Source: Clostridioides difficile_A
Lineage (GTDB): Bacteria > Bacillota > Clostridia > Peptostreptococcales > Peptostreptococcaceae
Assembly (NCBI GenBank): GCA_945909635.1
Contig: OX246690.1
Coordinates: forward strand, 1,736,001-1,800,000
Reading direction: 5' to 3'
DNA length: 64,000 bases
Of this stretch, positions 27,633-36,030 are shown in pieces. Below the pieces are notes generated by a model, which was not told where the DNA came from, did no database searches, and saw only the letters and a list, made by a program, of their open reading frames with translations. Made by a program: the position numbers and the translations under genes. Within the stretch, counting starts at the first letter, position 1. Every line of letters begins with the position of its first letter.

Positions 27633-27985
27633 ATTTAAATAATAATCTTAATTACAATATAAATCTATTCAAAATATAATAAAATACAAAGTTATACTGG
27701 ACAAAAAGAATAATTTTTAAATATAATTGAACTATATAGATGTATGTTGTCGCAATTATATAGTTTTAAGCTATGTTTTACAACTAAAAGTAAGATAACT
27801 ATATTTGAAAATAAGAATTTCTATATAAAAAACGTTTTTGTAAATGGATATAATGCTAAAAATAAACTATGTAAAATAAAAATTTCTATATCTTAATTGC
27901 ATATAAGTTTTTATTGGAATTTCATGCATCTTATTTGAAAAATGATTATACACATGAAAAACAACATAGAGGATAGGGGTATTTT
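27633..27985 (+). promoter_or_regulatory. Upstream region of the EAL-domain gene
   Basis: About 350 A/T-rich bases without an ORF. It holds a 9-bp inverted repeat (AACTATATA ... TATATAGTT, about 27730-27767). No known riboswitch motif, including c-di-GMP types, was recognised. GAGGATAGGGG lies before the next ATG. Confidence 0.4.
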
Positions 27986-29860
27986 ATGAAGAGAGTTTTG
28001 AAGGTAACTATCTTAGTATTATTTATTTTATTAATTTCTATAAGTTCCATTTCGATTAAATTGATTCATAATATTGGGGACTATGGAAAACTTATTAATT
28101 ATGTTGGCATTGTTCGGGGAGCTAGTCAGCGTTTAAGCAAATTAGAAATGAACAATAAACCTAATGATGAGTTGATAGATTATATTGATGGGATTTTACA
28201 TGAATTGATTACAGGGGATGGAAAGTACGGTTTGGTAGATGCTGATTGCAAAAAATATAATGAGTACTTATTTTTACTAGAAAAAAAGTGGAAAGATTTA
28301 AACAATGAAATAGAAAAAGTAAGGATGAATGAAGAGAATAATCATTTATTAGATATAAGTGAAGAATTTTTTAATCTTGCAAATAGTACCGTGTTTGAGA
28401 TAGAAAATTTCTCTAAAGAAAAAAGTGATTATCTAATGACTTTAATAATCATTATATCTACTATAGGTATGTTAGCATGGATTATATTGATTATACAATA
28501 TAATAGAAAATTAATTAGTTTGGAAAAGCTAAATGTAGATTTAAAAAACATTGCATATAAAGATGAGCTAACAGGAGCAAATACTATAGAAAAGTTTAAG
28601 ATAGATGCAAATCAAAATATTCACAAATATAAAGATAAGAAATTTGCTATATTCTATATTGATTTTGAAAATTTTAAATACGTTAATGATATATTTGGAT
28701 ATGATTATGGAGATATGATACTGAAAAGATATGCTAATCTTATGATGAATGATATTGGAAAATATGAGATATTCGCAAGAGAAATTGCAGATAGATTTAT
28801 TGCTTTAAGATGTTATGTAGATAAGTCAGATTTAGTAATAAGGCAAAGAGTTGTAGATGATAAACTAATTAATATTACAAATGAAATTAAAAACAAATAT
28901 AGTATCACTATTGTCAGTGGAATTTGTTGTATTGAAGATGTGATTGAAAAACTAAACATAGATGATTTAATAAATCGGGCAAACTTTGCACAAAAAACTG
29001 TTAAAAATAAACCAGGGACTAATTATGCTTTTTATAATGAAAATATCCGTAAAAAAATGATTGAAGAAAATACAATCAAAAGTAGAATACATGAAGCTAT
29101 TGAAAATAAAGAATTTATAGTTTATTTTCAACCTAAAGTTAATTTACATAATCAAAAAATAGATTGTGCAGAAGCTTTAGTACGTTGGATGACTCCAGAT
29201 AAAGGGATTATATCTCCTGCAGTATTTATTCCAATATTGGAAAAGGATTTTTTTATTGGTTTAGTAGATAAGTATGTTTTTGAAGAAGTCTGTATATGGA
29301 TTAGAAAGAGATTAGATGAAAATAAACCATTTGTTCAGATATCAGTTAATGTTTCTAGAATACAGTTCTATAATACTAAATTTGTGGAAACTTACTCAAA
29401 TATACAAAAGAAATATAATATACCACGAAATACTATAGAAATTGAATTTACTGAGAGTGTTGCTTTTGAGAATCAAGAACACTTTTTGGAAATTATACAT
29501 GATTTACATGAAAATGGATTTACTTGTTCTCTAGATGACTTTGGAAAAGGTTACTCATCTTTAGGTGTCTTAAAAGATTTACCATTTGATGTTTTGAAGC
29601 TTGATTCTATGTTTTTTAATGCTAGTTTAGACAAAGAAAAAGAAAGAACAGTAATAAAAAATATTATACATATGCTAAAAGAATTGAATATTACAACTGT
29701 TGCTGAAGGTATTGAATATAAGGAGCAAGTTGAGTTTCTAAAGGAGATTGGATGTGATTTAGTTCAAGGATATGTATTTTATAAACCAATGCCCATGTTA
29801 GAATTTGAGGAACTACTGGATAAAGAATGTGTTTATAATAGTTATCAAGTAAATACTTAA
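27986..29860 (+). CDS. Membrane-anchored c-di-GMP phosphodiesterase (degenerate GGDEF plus EAL)
   Basis: 624 residues. TM helix at 5-27, an extracytoplasmic sensor of about 125 residues containing GIVRGASQRLSKLEM (resembles the PilJ/type IV pilus MCP N-terminal domain), TM helix at about 153-173, GGDEF domain about 185-350, EAL domain about 362-610. The GGDEF active site reads IADRF (residues 267-271), so cyclase activity should be lost; it may still bind GTP. The EAL domain keeps E396-A397-L398, NVSRIQF, EFTES, DDFGKGYSSL and AEGIE, so it should hydrolyse c-di-GMP to pGpG, controlling motility versus surface attachment. Confidence 0.92.
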   Translation: MKRVLKVTILVLFILLISISSISIKLIHNIGDYGKLINYVGIVRGASQRLSKLEMNNKPNDELIDYIDGILHELITGDGKYGLVDADCKKYNEYLFLLEKKWKDLNNEIEKVRMNEENNHLLDISEEFFNLANSTVFEIENFSKEKSDYLMTLIIIISTIGMLAWIILIIQYNRKLISLEKLNVDLKNIAYKDELTGANTIEKFKIDANQNIHKYKDKKFAIFYIDFENFKYVNDIFGYDYGDMILKRYANLMMNDIGKYEIFAREIADRFIALRCYVDKSDLVIRQRVVDDKLINITNEIKNKYSITIVSGICCIEDVIEKLNIDDLINRANFAQKTVKNKPGTNYAFYNENIRKKMIEENTIKSRIHEAIENKEFIVYFQPKVNLHNQKIDCAEALVRWMTPDKGIISPAVFIPILEKDFFIGLVDKYVFEEVCIWIRKRLDENKPFVQISVNVSRIQFYNTKFVETYSNIQKKYNIPRNTIEIEFTESVAFENQEHFLEIIHDLHENGFTCSLDDFGKGYSSLGVLKDLPFDVLKLDSMFFNASLDKEKERTVIKNIIHMLKELNITTVAEGIEYKEQVEFLKEIGCDLVQGYVFYKPMPMLEFEELLDKECVYNSYQVNT

Positions 29861-29866
29861 TGAAAA

Positions 29867-29900
29867 AAGGGACTGTAAGTAAATTTACTTATAGTCCCTT
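29867..29900. terminator. Bidirectional terminator between EAL gene and TerA-like gene
   Basis: AAGGGACTGTAAGTAAAT pairs with its near-complement; A-run before and TTATAAAT after. A related hairpin core recurs at 62003. Confidence 0.75.
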
Positions 29901-29910
29901 ATAAATACAC

Positions 29911-30510
29911 TTATTTTCTTCCTGCAACCCATTTTAAGCCCCAATGGAACTCATTGTCCATTTCTCTATGACCTTTAAAGTATTTAATTACTTTTTCAAC
30001 ACTGAATGTCTCATCATTTACATTTTCTATCAAGGCTATTGAACACATATTATAGCCATTTTTATGTTCATCAAGTTTAACAACTAAATCTGAATCCTGT
30101 TTCTGTTTAATTGTTACAATTCCATCAGCCTCAGACCAATTAGCTACACCTTCATAGATAAAAGCATAAATAAGTATTCTTTTTATTTCTTTTATTTTAT
30201 TACCATTTATTCTTATGTTTTCTCCTTGTGTATTGCTACCTGTTCGGTCATCTCCATCTAATTGAGCAAAAGGCGGATGTCCTAAACTACCAAAAGAATT
30301 ACCTAATGCCTGTACAGCACCTTTTACACCATTTTTCATTTCAAACAAGCAACCTAAATCTAAATCTATATTACTGCTTTTTAGAGAGCCAAAAAAACCT
30401 TTTTTTTGTATTTTTTGATTCCAATTTAAATTAACTAAGATTTCACCTAAATCACTATTTTCTTTTTTTGTAAGGTTTATTTTTTGCCCCTTTTTTAATT
30501 CTATAGCCAT
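29911..30510 (-). CDS. Stand-alone TerD/TerA-like stress protein
   Basis: 199 residues with the TerD-family N-terminus (ELKKGQKINLTKKENSDLGEILVNLNWN), an FFGSLKSSNIDLDLGCLFEM segment and a GDDRTGSNTQGENIRI Ca2+-site region. The length and the PPFAQLDGDDRTG feature resemble TerA/TerD subfamily members outside the core operon. GGAGG precedes the ATG. It is 20 kb from the main Ter operon, monocistronic, convergent with the EAL gene. It may share partners or regulation with the main locus. Confidence 0.88.
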   Translation of the reverse strand: MAIELKKGQKINLTKKENSDLGEILVNLNWNQKIQKKGFFGSLKSSNIDLDLGCLFEMKNGVKGAVQALGNSFGSLGHPPFAQLDGDDRTGSNTQGENIRINGNKIKEIKRILIYAFIYEGVANWSEADGIVTIKQKQDSDLVVKLDEHKNGYNMCSIALIENVNDETFSVEKVIKYFKGHREMDNEFHWGLKWVAGRK

Positions 30511-30612
30511 AGTAATTTTCCTCCATAAACATAGATTTACTTAAATGGTAGCACTTAACAAGTCAATATTCAACAAGATTAGAATAATAATATTAAAATT
30601 ATACTAAATATA

Positions 30613-31410
30613 CTAGAAAACAGGAATTACAATGCCTTTATATTTCTCTTCAATTATACTTCTTGCTTTATCTGATGTAAGAACATCTTGTAGAACTTTA
30701 ATTTTTTCACTATCTTTATCTTCAGTTCTAAATGCCAAAAGATTTGCATACTCATCATTTATAGGTGCTGTATAAAGTCCATTTTTCTTAGCATCAAGGC
30801 CAGCAGGTACTGCGTATGTAGTATCTATAAATGCAGCAGTTACATCTGGAAGAGAAGATGGAATTTGAGCGATATCCAATTCTTTAAATTGTATGCCTTT
30901 TGGATTTTCTATTATATCTTTAGGACTAACTAATCCATCACCTTTAGGTAAAGTTAAAAGTCCGATACTTTCAAGGTATCTAAGGTCTTTAGAACAAGAA
31001 GATGGGTTGTTACTTATTGCGATTGTATCTCCTTTTTTAAATTCATCAATAGATTTTATCTTGTAAGAGTAAAGGATTGCTGGGCATACATATAGTTTTT
31101 TTCCAGCCATTATTTTATATCCTTTAGCTTTAACAGCTTCTTTTAGATAAGGTTCATGTTGGAATAGATTTGCATCAATTTCTCCGTTATTTAAAGCTTC
31201 GTTTGGAAGTATGTAGTCATCAAAATTTTTAACCTCCAAAGTATAACCTTTTTCTTCGATAAGTGGTTTTAATTCTTCTAATAATTCTCCACCTGGTACT
31301 AAAGTAGCGCCAACAACAATTTTTTTATCATCGTTACCTTTAGAACATCCAACTATAGATAAAGTAAAAACTAGACATAATAATAAACTTAATAATTTTT
31401 TGAATTTCAT
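30613..31410 (-). CDS. metQ: Methionine-binding lipoprotein MetQ
   Basis: 265 residues; signal peptide with lipobox SIVGC (Cys22), NlpA/MetQ family throughout (VGATLVPGGELLEELKP, FDDYILPNEALNNGEIDANLFQHEPYL, SSLPDVTAAFIDTTYA). It binds methionine outside the membrane for the MetNI transporter. No metN or metI lies beside it, so it must use a transporter encoded elsewhere. The SAM-I riboswitch immediately upstream shows repression when S-adenosylmethionine is abundant. GGAGGG precedes the ATG. Confidence 0.93.
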   Translation of the reverse strand: MKFKKLLSLLLCLVFTLSIVGCSKGNDDKKIVVGATLVPGGELLEELKPLIEEKGYTLEVKNFDDYILPNEALNNGEIDANLFQHEPYLKEAVKAKGYKIMAGKKLYVCPAILYSYKIKSIDEFKKGDTIAISNNPSSCSKDLRYLESIGLLTLPKGDGLVSPKDIIENPKGIQFKELDIAQIPSSLPDVTAAFIDTTYAVPAGLDAKKNGLYTAPINDEYANLLAFRTEDKDSEKIKVLQDVLTSDKARSIIEEKYKGIVIPVF

Positions 31411-31473
31411 ATAAATTCCCTCCTGAATATGATTGATTAGTTAAAAATAAAATACCCTCTTTTATCACACTGC

Positions 31474-31508
31474 AAAATAAAATAAGCCTGAGTTTAAACT
31501 CAGGCTTT
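31474..31508 (-). terminator. Riboswitch-controlled terminator of metQ
   Basis: AAGCCTGAGTTTAAACTCAGGCTT followed on the minus strand by a T-rich tail, immediately downstream of the SAM-I aptamer. Confidence 0.9.
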
Positions 31509-31522
31509 AAAAGCTAATTTAG

Positions 31523-31630
31523 ACTCATCTTTCAGTATAATACTGCAGGATTTAGCACCAATGTATATAAAAATATACTGGTTGCTGGGTTTCATAGGGC
31601 CAGTCCCTTCACCACTCTGGATAAGAAGTA
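31523..31630 (-). ncRNA. SAM-I (S-box) riboswitch upstream of metQ
   Basis: Read on the minus strand it has the ordered S-box blocks: CTTATCCAGAGTGGTGAAGG, CTGGCCCTATGAAACCCAGC, AACC..GGTGCTAAATCC, and GAAAGATGAG. A terminator follows at 31474-31508. SAM binding should stabilise the terminator and shut off metQ. Confidence 0.95.
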
Positions 31631-31717
31631 TCAATTTTTAATTATGTTATAAATATTATCATGATTTTTTACATATGTAAACATAATTTTATAAATATTT
31701 TAAAATTTTTAATATTT

Positions 31718-32704
31718 CTATTTAACACCTAAGATTCCAGAAATTAGAATATCAGTGTCAGCTCCTAAGAAATAATCATTTATTTCAATGGAATCTAAAG
31801 CATTCCTTAAAGCATTCTCTTCATGTTTCGTTCCAGCAAGTTTATCTTCCACAAATGAAACATCACGTTTTCCAAAAAAGTCTCCAAAAAATTTTATAGT
31901 AGTTATTATTCCCTTATCAACATTTAGATTAAACTCAACGTTTCCACCAGAATATTTTAACTCATTTGAAAGGGTATATTTTGGTGAATTACCAAAGTTC
32001 CAATCCCAAGTTTCATATTTTGACTTAGTAAGTTTTTCTATTTGTTCTATGTCATAATCACTTAAATAATAATTAGTATTATCAGTGTTAGTTTTAGAGA
32101 GATAATTCATTATTGCGTCCTTAAATTCTAGTATATCCATTTTAGATTGTAGATGTTCACTTATATTAGTTACACGAGATTTTACAGACTTTATGCCCTT
32201 TCCTTCAAATTTTATAGGTTTTACCTTTAGAGCTTTTGAAAGGTCATTTATCTCAGATGAAAATAACAGTGTACCATGATGCATCACCTTATTTTTGTAG
32301 TTGTATTGAGCATTTCCAGAAAACTTCTTACCATCTATAAGAAGGTCATTTCTTCCAGAAAATTCAGCGTTTACATCTAATGTTTTAAGTAAGTCTATTA
32401 TTGGTTGAGTGAATCTTCTGAAATCACTAAAGCTATTATTATTGCAGGCTATGAATGTAAAATTTATATTTCCTAAATCATGAAATACAGCTCCACCACC
32501 AGATTGTCTCCTAACAACAGGTATAGAATTTTCTTTTATATATTCTAAATTTATTTCTGAAAGTGTATTTTGATTTTTTCCAACAATTATAGAAGGTTCA
32601 TTCCTCCATAAAATAAATAAGTCTTCGTCAAAATTTTTTAGAAGATATTCTTCCATCGCTAAATTGAAGTAAGGGTTTGTCTTTTCATTGTAAATTAGTA
32701 ACAT
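31718..32704 (-). CDS. lplA: Lipoate-protein ligase A
   Basis: 328 residues: LplA catalytic domain (NPYFNLAMEEYLL, RRQSGGGAVFHDLGN near residues 69-83, GRNDLLIDGKKFSGNAQ near 121-137 with the catalytic Lys) plus the C-terminal accessory domain. It activates lipoate with ATP and attaches it to lipoyl domains such as the glycine-cleavage H protein; the gcv genes lie 3 kb away. GGAGG ten bases before the ATG. Monocistronic. Confidence 0.94.
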   Translation of the reverse strand: MLLIYNEKTNPYFNLAMEEYLLKNFDEDLFILWRNEPSIIVGKNQNTLSEINLEYIKENSIPVVRRQSGGGAVFHDLGNINFTFIACNNNSFSDFRRFTQPIIDLLKTLDVNAEFSGRNDLLIDGKKFSGNAQYNYKNKVMHHGTLLFSSEINDLSKALKVKPIKFEGKGIKSVKSRVTNISEHLQSKMDILEFKDAIMNYLSKTNTDNTNYYLSDYDIEQIEKLTKSKYETWDWNFGNSPKYTLSNELKYSGGNVEFNLNVDKGIITTIKFFGDFFGKRDVSFVEDKLAGTKHEENALRNALDSIEINDYFLGADTDILISGILGVK

Positions 32705-32966
32705 TAAAGTAATTCCTCCATATAATTGATAAAATTTTTTTGTTATTCTTAGTACAATTAATTTTATAATTCGACAATAATGTAAAAAGTCCTTTAAATT
32801 AGAAGATTTAAAAAAGAAGACAATCTTATATTAATAGAAGTGTATATTAAACATAATTAGAAAAGTTTGGGATTTTATGTAAAAAATAAAAAGGAATTTT
32901 AAAAACTAACTTGCAAAGTTTAAATAAATAATATATACTCAAAATATACTTAAAAAAGTGAATAGA

Positions 32967-33135
32967 AGGGTAGAGGCGCAATAATCTATCAGTACTAATA
33001 ATGAGTTAAGCACAAAGATTTATTAGGAAAGGAGATATTGCCGAAGTTTTATAATCGATGCTTTAAGATTATATTGCTGGGGGTACATAGAAAATATGTA
33101 CAACTGTCACAGGTTTATTTGTGGTGAGCTATCAT
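32967..33135 (+). ncRNA. Lysine riboswitch (L-box)
   Basis: Contains the L-box order: GGGTAGAGGCGCA, AGTACTAATAATGAG, GGAAAGGAGATATTGCCGAAG, a CTGGGGG / TGTCAC stem, and a closing GGTGAGCTATC that pairs with the 5' arm GGTAG (P1). A terminator follows at 33188. It should repress the downstream carrier when lysine is high. Confidence 0.92.
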
Positions 33136-33187
33136 TTAAGGAATTATATTATATTTATTTTAATACTGTTGATGTATTGTAATTTTC

Positions 33188-33224
33188 AAGCCTTGAGTGT
33201 TTAGCACTTAAGGCTTTTTTAGTT
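33188..33224 (+). terminator. Lysine-riboswitch expression-platform terminator
   Basis: AAGCCTTGAGTG and CACTTAAGGCTT arms with a 5-base loop and T-tract, about 50 bases before the carrier ATG. Confidence 0.88.
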
Positions 33225-33276
33225 TTATCAAATACCCTGTATAATTCACAAAACTAAAAAAGAGAGGGAGATTTAT

Positions 33277-35007
33277 ATGAGAAACAAAAAAATTAATATT
33301 ATTTTTCTGACGACAATTATGTTTATAATGTCAACAGTAATGGTTTTTGCAGAGGAAGATATAGACACTATCGCACTAGCTAATGCAGAAAAATTTGGAA
33401 TCTTAACTTTAATACCACCATTAGTTGCTATAATACTTGCATTCATAACTAAAAACGTAATAATTTCTTTACTTATAGGGATTCTTTCTGGGAGTTTTAT
33501 AATTAAAGCTAGTGGTATAAATGTGTTTGCTACATTCATACAAGCATTTTTAGACTTAGTGGATAGAGCTTTGGTATCGTTATCAGACCCGTGGAATGCA
33601 GGGATAATACTACAAGTTCTAGCAATTGGAGGGGTTATAAATCTTGTTGCAAAGATGGGAGGAGCTAAGGCTATAGCTGAGGCACTTGCCAAAAGAGCGA
33701 AATCAGCGAAAGGTACACAAATTATAACATGGTTTTTAGGTCTTTTGGTATTCTTTGATGATTATGCAAATTCATTAATAGTAGGTCCTATGATGAGACC
33801 TGTTGCAGATAAAATGAAAATATCAAGAGAAAAATTAGCCTTTATAATAGATGCTACAGCAGCACCAGTTGCTGGATTAGCTATAATATCTACATGGATA
33901 GGTCTTGAAGTTGGTTTAATACATGATGCTTTTGAAAGTATAAGTGTAGATGTTGATGCATTTGGTATATTTTTAAATACAATACCATTTAGATTTTATA
34001 ATATATTAATATTAGCATTTATTGTAATATCAGCATTATTATTAAAAGAATTTGGGCCAATGAAAAAAGCAGAAATAAAATCTAGAAGTAGAAAAGTTGG
34101 TACAGACCTTGATGAAGGTGTAGAAGAATTAGATGATTTAGCACCAAAAAATGGAGTAAAATTGAGTGTGTGGAATGCTATAATCCCAATAGGAACATTA
34201 ATAATAGTTGCTTTGGCATCATTCTATTATAGTGGATATACGTCTATAATGGGTGGTGAAGATAAAGTTCTAATACAACTATTTACAAATTCACCATATT
34301 CTTTTGGAGCAATAAAAGAAGCATTTAGTGCATCTGATGCATCTAGAGCATTATTCCAATCTGCACTTGTTGCAAGTTTAGTTGCTATTATAATGGCTGT
34401 AGTTAAGAAGATTTTTACAGTGTCAGAAGCAATTGATGTTTGGATAGATGGGATGAAAAGTTTAGTAATAACTGGTGTAATATTAATACTTGCATGGTCA
34501 TTAAGTTCAGTAATAAAAGAATTAGGTACAGCTAAATTTTTGATACACTTATTATCAGGTTCACTACCTCCATTCTTATTGCCAAGTTTAATATTTGGTT
34601 TAGGAGCAATAATATCTTTTGCTACTGGAACAGCTTATGGAACAATGGGTATACTTATGCCACTAGCAATACCACTAGCTTACTCATTAAATCCTGATAT
34701 GTCTTATGTAATAGTGAGTACAAGTGCAGTCTTAACAGGTGCAATATTTGGAGACCACTGTTCTCCGATTTCAGATACAACAATACTTTCTTCGATGGGA
34801 GCTGGTTGTAATCATATAGACCATGTTAATACTCAAATGCCATATGCTATATTTACAGCAGTAATCACTATTGTATTTGGATATATACCAGCTGGATTAG
34901 GATTGCCAATATATATAGTATTACCAGTAGCTATAGCTGCTGTATTTGTTGGTATTCAAATAATTGGTAAGAGAGTTGATGAAGCAGAGATAGAACTTGC
35001 AGAATAA
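33277..35007 (+). CDS. NhaC-family antiporter-like carrier, predicted lysine transporter (LysW-type)
   Basis: 576 residues with an N-terminal signal-like segment (MFAEED end), then about eleven to twelve helices. NhaC-family features include the FDDYANSLIVGPMMRPV region near residue 161 and GAIFGDHCSPISDTTILSSMGAGC near 488, typical of the NhaC/amino-acid antiporter group. The sequence alone says Na+/H+ antiporter superfamily; control by a lysine riboswitch argues that it moves lysine, as proposed for LysW proteins. GAGGGAG precedes the ATG. Single-gene transcript; no clear terminator before the tRNA promoter. Confidence 0.88.
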   Translation: MRNKKINIIFLTTIMFIMSTVMVFAEEDIDTIALANAEKFGILTLIPPLVAIILAFITKNVIISLLIGILSGSFIIKASGINVFATFIQAFLDLVDRALVSLSDPWNAGIILQVLAIGGVINLVAKMGGAKAIAEALAKRAKSAKGTQIITWFLGLLVFFDDYANSLIVGPMMRPVADKMKISREKLAFIIDATAAPVAGLAIISTWIGLEVGLIHDAFESISVDVDAFGIFLNTIPFRFYNILILAFIVISALLLKEFGPMKKAEIKSRSRKVGTDLDEGVEELDDLAPKNGVKLSVWNAIIPIGTLIIVALASFYYSGYTSIMGGEDKVLIQLFTNSPYSFGAIKEAFSASDASRALFQSALVASLVAIIMAVVKKIFTVSEAIDVWIDGMKSLVITGVILILAWSLSSVIKELGTAKFLIHLLSGSLPPFLLPSLIFGLGAIISFATGTAYGTMGILMPLAIPLAYSLNPDMSYVIVSTSAVLTGAIFGDHCSPISDTTILSSMGAGCNHIDHVNTQMPYAIFTAVITIVFGYIPAGLGLPIYIVLPVAIAAVFVGIQIIGKRVDEAEIELAE

Positions 35008-35074
35008 AGATATAAATAAATTTAACCTTTTATTATCATTCTTTTGTTAGTTTTTAGATAATTTTAAAAAGTTA

Positions 35075-35103
35075 TTGAAAATAATAGCGAAATATAGTAA
35101 AAT
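35075..35103 (+). promoter_or_regulatory. Promoter of the tRNA-Leu gene
   Basis: TTGAAA at 35075 and TAAAAT at 35098 with a 17-base spacer, about 13 bases before the tRNA. Confidence 0.7.
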
Positions 35104-35116
35104 AAAAGAGTGATAA

Positions 35117-35197
35117 GCGGATGTGGCGGAATTGGCAGACGCACTAGACTTAGGATCTAGCGCCATTGGCGTGGGGGTTCGACTCCCTTCATCCGCA
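35117..35197 (+). tRNA. tRNA-Leu (anticodon UAG)
   Basis: Acceptor arms GCGGATG and CATCCGC pair fully; anticodon arm CTAGA-CTTAGGA-TCTAG gives anticodon UAG; long variable arm CGCCATTGGCG and T-loop TTCGACT are as expected for a class II tRNA. The 3' CCA is not encoded (discriminator A then CTC). Confidence 0.96.
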
Positions 35198-35220
35198 CTC
35201 TACAGTACTTAGTTGTGCTG

Positions 35221-35272
35221 AAAAAAACTGGGATTGCTGGCTTTCGGAGTGGGCTATCCCGTTTTTATTTTT
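35221..35272 (+). terminator. Terminator of the tRNA-Leu transcript
   Basis: ACTGGGAT pairs with ATCCCGT around a long loop, followed by two T-runs. Confidence 0.6.
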
Positions 35273-35327
35273 TGATAAATCAAATATAATATGAATATAT
35301 TTCTAAGGATATTTTATTAATAAATAT

Positions 35328-35352
35328 AAAAGCACATTGAGTGCTTTTTTTG
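35328..35352 (+). terminator. Second terminator downstream of tRNA-Leu
   Basis: AAAGCAC-ATTGA-GTGCTTT hairpin with a 7-T tail. The 300 A/T-rich bases that follow hold no recognisable gene. Confidence 0.6.
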
Positions 35353-35663
35353 TTGTTTAAAATTACAATTACATATAAATTCTTAGATATTTGTCAATAA
35401 GATAAAATCTTATTTTTCACAAAGATAAATTTGCAAACGATTCTATTGCATGTATAAATATATCTTTAACATAATATAGTAAATTACAATATAACTTTAC
35501 TTTTAGTGTTTTATATGACATGCTAGTAATAAATTAAATAAATATATTATTTTACATTAATATATAACATATATGTATAAAAGTTAATATTATAAAAGTA
35601 GTATAATTGATAATAAAAACTTAACAAAAAAATTAATACATAAAAAAAAATAAATATAATGTG

Positions 35664-35692
35664 TTGACATTTAATTGAAATATTCATACAAT
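35664..35692 (+). promoter_or_regulatory. Promoter of the glycine riboswitch-gcv operon
   Basis: TTGACA at 35664 and TACAAT at 35687 with a 17-base spacer, about 25 bases before the first aptamer. Confidence 0.8.
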
Positions 35693-35719
35693 AAAAATGA
35701 AAATAAATATTTCCAAATG

Positions 35720-35957
35720 AGATTAGCGAGAGAGATCTTTATATAAAAAGGCGCCGAAGAAGCAATTTAAGAAATGCCAATTCTTAGAGAAACTTTCAGG
35801 CAAATATATCGCTAATTGATGGGACTCTGGAGAGACTTAGGTTAATAGACTATAAGTCACCGAAGAAGCAAAATAATATTAAATTATTAAATCTTTCAGG
35901 TATACAAACAGGGATATATAGGCTAGGATTATTTTCTATGCTGATATATCTTTTTTT
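35720..35957 (+). ncRNA. Tandem glycine riboswitch with expression-platform hairpin
   Basis: Aptamer 1 is closed by ATTAGCGA (35722) and TCGCTAAT (35809) and contains GGCGCCGAAGAAGC and CTTTCAGGCAAA. Aptamer 2 (about 35819-35935) contains GGAGAGACTT, CACCGAAGAAGC and CTTTCAGGTATAC. The 3' end of aptamer 2 overlaps a GATATAT ... ATATATC hairpin with a T-tract at 35911-35957. Glycine binding is expected to favour antitermination and turn on the glycine cleavage genes. Confidence 0.95.
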
Positions 35958-36030
35958 TATGAAAAAGTACAGGACATAATATCGAAATTACTTAAATATA
36001 GTGGGTCTAAATTTATAGGGAGGGTTATAT

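Noticed and set aside
27633..27985. c-di-GMP riboswitch ahead of the EAL gene
   Set aside because: The conserved GGNRA tetraloop and C-rich core of c-di-GMP-I, or the c-di-GMP-II pattern, could not be found.
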